Assembly (NCBI GenBank): GCA_947243845.1
Contig: CAMXIF010000006.1
Span: forward strand, 62,001-126,000
From: an uncultured bacterium
GTDB taxonomy: Bacteria > Bacillota > Clostridia > Lachnospirales > Lachnospiraceae
DNA: 64,000 nucleotides
Direction of reading: 5' to 3'
Below the pieces are notes generated by a model. The model saw nothing but the letters and a program-made list of their open reading frames with translations. It was not told where the DNA came from and did no database searches. This document shows positions 63,073-64,000 of the stretch, piece by piece (position 1 is the first letter of the stretch; the number at the start of each line of letters is the position of its first letter). The position numbers and the translations under genes are program-made.

Positions 63073-64000
63073 CTTTCATCCTGTTCCATGAATCCAAATA
63101 TTTCCTCATCCCGAAAACACCGAAGCAGCGTCTCCCGCATTGTCTCTCCATACTCTTTCTCTTCCTCCCGGAATGCCATATGACTGTACAGGCGTGACTT
63201 TGTAAAGCTACAGATATCCTGCACAGTATAAAGCATCTCCTTTGCCAGTCGGACACAGGCCTCCTGATCTTGTTCCTGCACCGCCAGTTCCAGTCTGTGC
63301 CCCACCTCATAATACCTGCCCATCTCGAAACTGCCTGCTATCTGCTCAATCTTATCTGCGATATAATGCGCCCGTGCGAAATCCTTCTCCTGTATATTGA
63401 GCATGTAAATCCCATTCAATATCATCATCACCCTATTCTGCTCCTCGTATAGCAGTTCTTCATAAGTCCGATAAGCCTCCTCAATCTGTCCTGTCCTTCC
63501 ATAGAGCAGTGCCTGTCTGTACTTTTTCTCCGGATTCTGATCCGAGAAATACTCCAAACACTCCCCTGCCTTCCCATAGTCCTGACGACTTAGATAGAAG
63601 CTGTACAGCGCCTGGGCTGCCATCATGCGCAGTTCCTCATCCTGCCCCAGTACGCCCCGCTCAAAACATGCAAGGATCTGTTCATCATACTGCTTCTCAT
63701 CAGGCACCTCACTGACTATACGATAGGCATTTAATACCGCAGCCGCCTGTACCATCAGTTCCACACTATTGGGAAAGGTGCGTATCTTATCCTGCACCCA
63801 GCTAAAGACTGCCTGATATGGCTCTTTATCCATCCGTTCTTTCAATTCTCTTAAAATATCATTTACTTCTTCTTTCGTCAGCTTCTCCTGATAAGCAAGA
63901 AGCGTATCCAGAGAAACACCAAGAACCCTTGCAATCGGCGCGAGAAGCGCAATATCCGGACAGGCGCTGCCCTTCTCCCATTTATTGACTGCTGAAGCCG
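63051..64000 (-). CDS. XRE-family regulator with helical repeats, 5' end beyond the window
   Basis: The frame is open to the window edge. The first visible residues, ASAVNKWEKGSACPDIALLA followed by PIARVLGVSLDTLLAYQ, are the second half of an XRE helix-turn-helix. About 260 residues of alpha-helical, TPR-like sequence follow (YSFYLSRQDYGKAGECLEYF, LLYGRTGQIEEAYRTYEELL). Such proteins often sense a peptide or metabolite through the repeats. The stop overlaps the TraX start by 22 bp, so TraX may be translated with it. Confidence 0.87.
   Translation of the reverse strand, partial: ASAVNKWEKGSACPDIALLAPIARVLGVSLDTLLAYQEKLTKEEVNDILRELKERMDKEPYQAVFSWVQDKIRTFPNSVELMVQAAAVLNAYRIVSEVPDEKQYDEQILACFERGVLGQDEELRMMAAQALYSFYLSRQDYGKAGECLEYFSDQNPEKKYRQALLYGRTGQIEEAYRTYEELLYEEQNRVMMILNGIYMLNIQEKDFARAHYIADKIEQIAGSFEMGRYYEVGHRLELAVQEQDQEACVRLAKEMLYTVQDICSFTKSRLYSHMAFREEEKEYGETMRETLLRCFRDEEIFGFMEQDERWQQIVE

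Overview
The window looks like chromosomal DNA of a motile, butyrate-forming member of the Clostridia, most likely Lachnospiraceae. The grounds are a complete Firmicutes-order S10-spc-alpha ribosomal cluster, a thl-crt-hbd-bcd-etfB-etfA butyryl-CoA operon, a flagellin gene with a CsrA gene beside it, an ECF transporter module, a long-form Hpf and type Z S14. No species name can be supported from the sequence alone.

Layout. 0-6.3 kb: a TIR-domain gene cut by the window edge, a DHH phosphoesterase, a small XRE regulator, mtnA, and two uncharacterised genes. 6.5-13.0 kb: the butyryl-CoA operon on the minus strand. 13.0-18.2 kb: an M23 (LytM-type) peptidase gene split in two by a 3.96-kb element that carries a large serine recombinase, a small accessory ORF and a chemoreceptor (MCP). 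18.2-27.0 kb: DUF1576 membrane protein, hpf, an SH3-NlpC/P60 hydrolase, trxB, an SDR, a MATE exporter and a YitT protein. 27.1-28.2 kb: two tRNAs and rplM-rpsI. 28.5-32.5 kb: an AlgI/AlgJ-like O-acylation pair and a GT-C-like membrane protein. 32.5-35.9 kb: truA-ecfT-ecfA2-ecfA1. 36.0-41.6 kb: a VanY-like peptidase, a PG-binding/LysM protein, flagellin, csrA and a tyrosine-recombinase homologue lacking its catalytic Tyr. 41.9-59.8 kb: rplQ back to rpsJ. 59.9-64 kb: an esterase, an rRNA methyltransferase, DUF2752, TraX and an XRE-TPR regulator cut by the window edge.

The main discovery candidate is the element at 13.5-17.5 kb. Its two ends share an 8-bp core (GGCGTACC). Joining the outer sides of the two cores restores an uninterrupted M23 reading frame of about 407 codons and brings HxxxD and HxH back into one protein. 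Joining the inner sides gives a 48-bp attP-like site with 8-bp inverted arms placed exactly symmetrically around the core. The layout resembles the skin-type gene interruptions of sporulating Firmicutes, but here the cargo is a chemoreceptor with its own promoter and terminator.

Other notable points. The usual rplQ-ecfA1A2T-truA-rplM-rpsI cluster is broken at two places by accessory genes. The flagellin leader has a GGA-loop hairpin upstream of its ribosome-binding site, as expected for CsrA control. A 14-bp inverted repeat brackets the tyrosine-recombinase homologue. Nearly every long gap between genes in the ribosomal and butyrate operons holds a long palindrome, including three near-identical copies of one hairpin and two kinds of codon-periodic tandem repeat.
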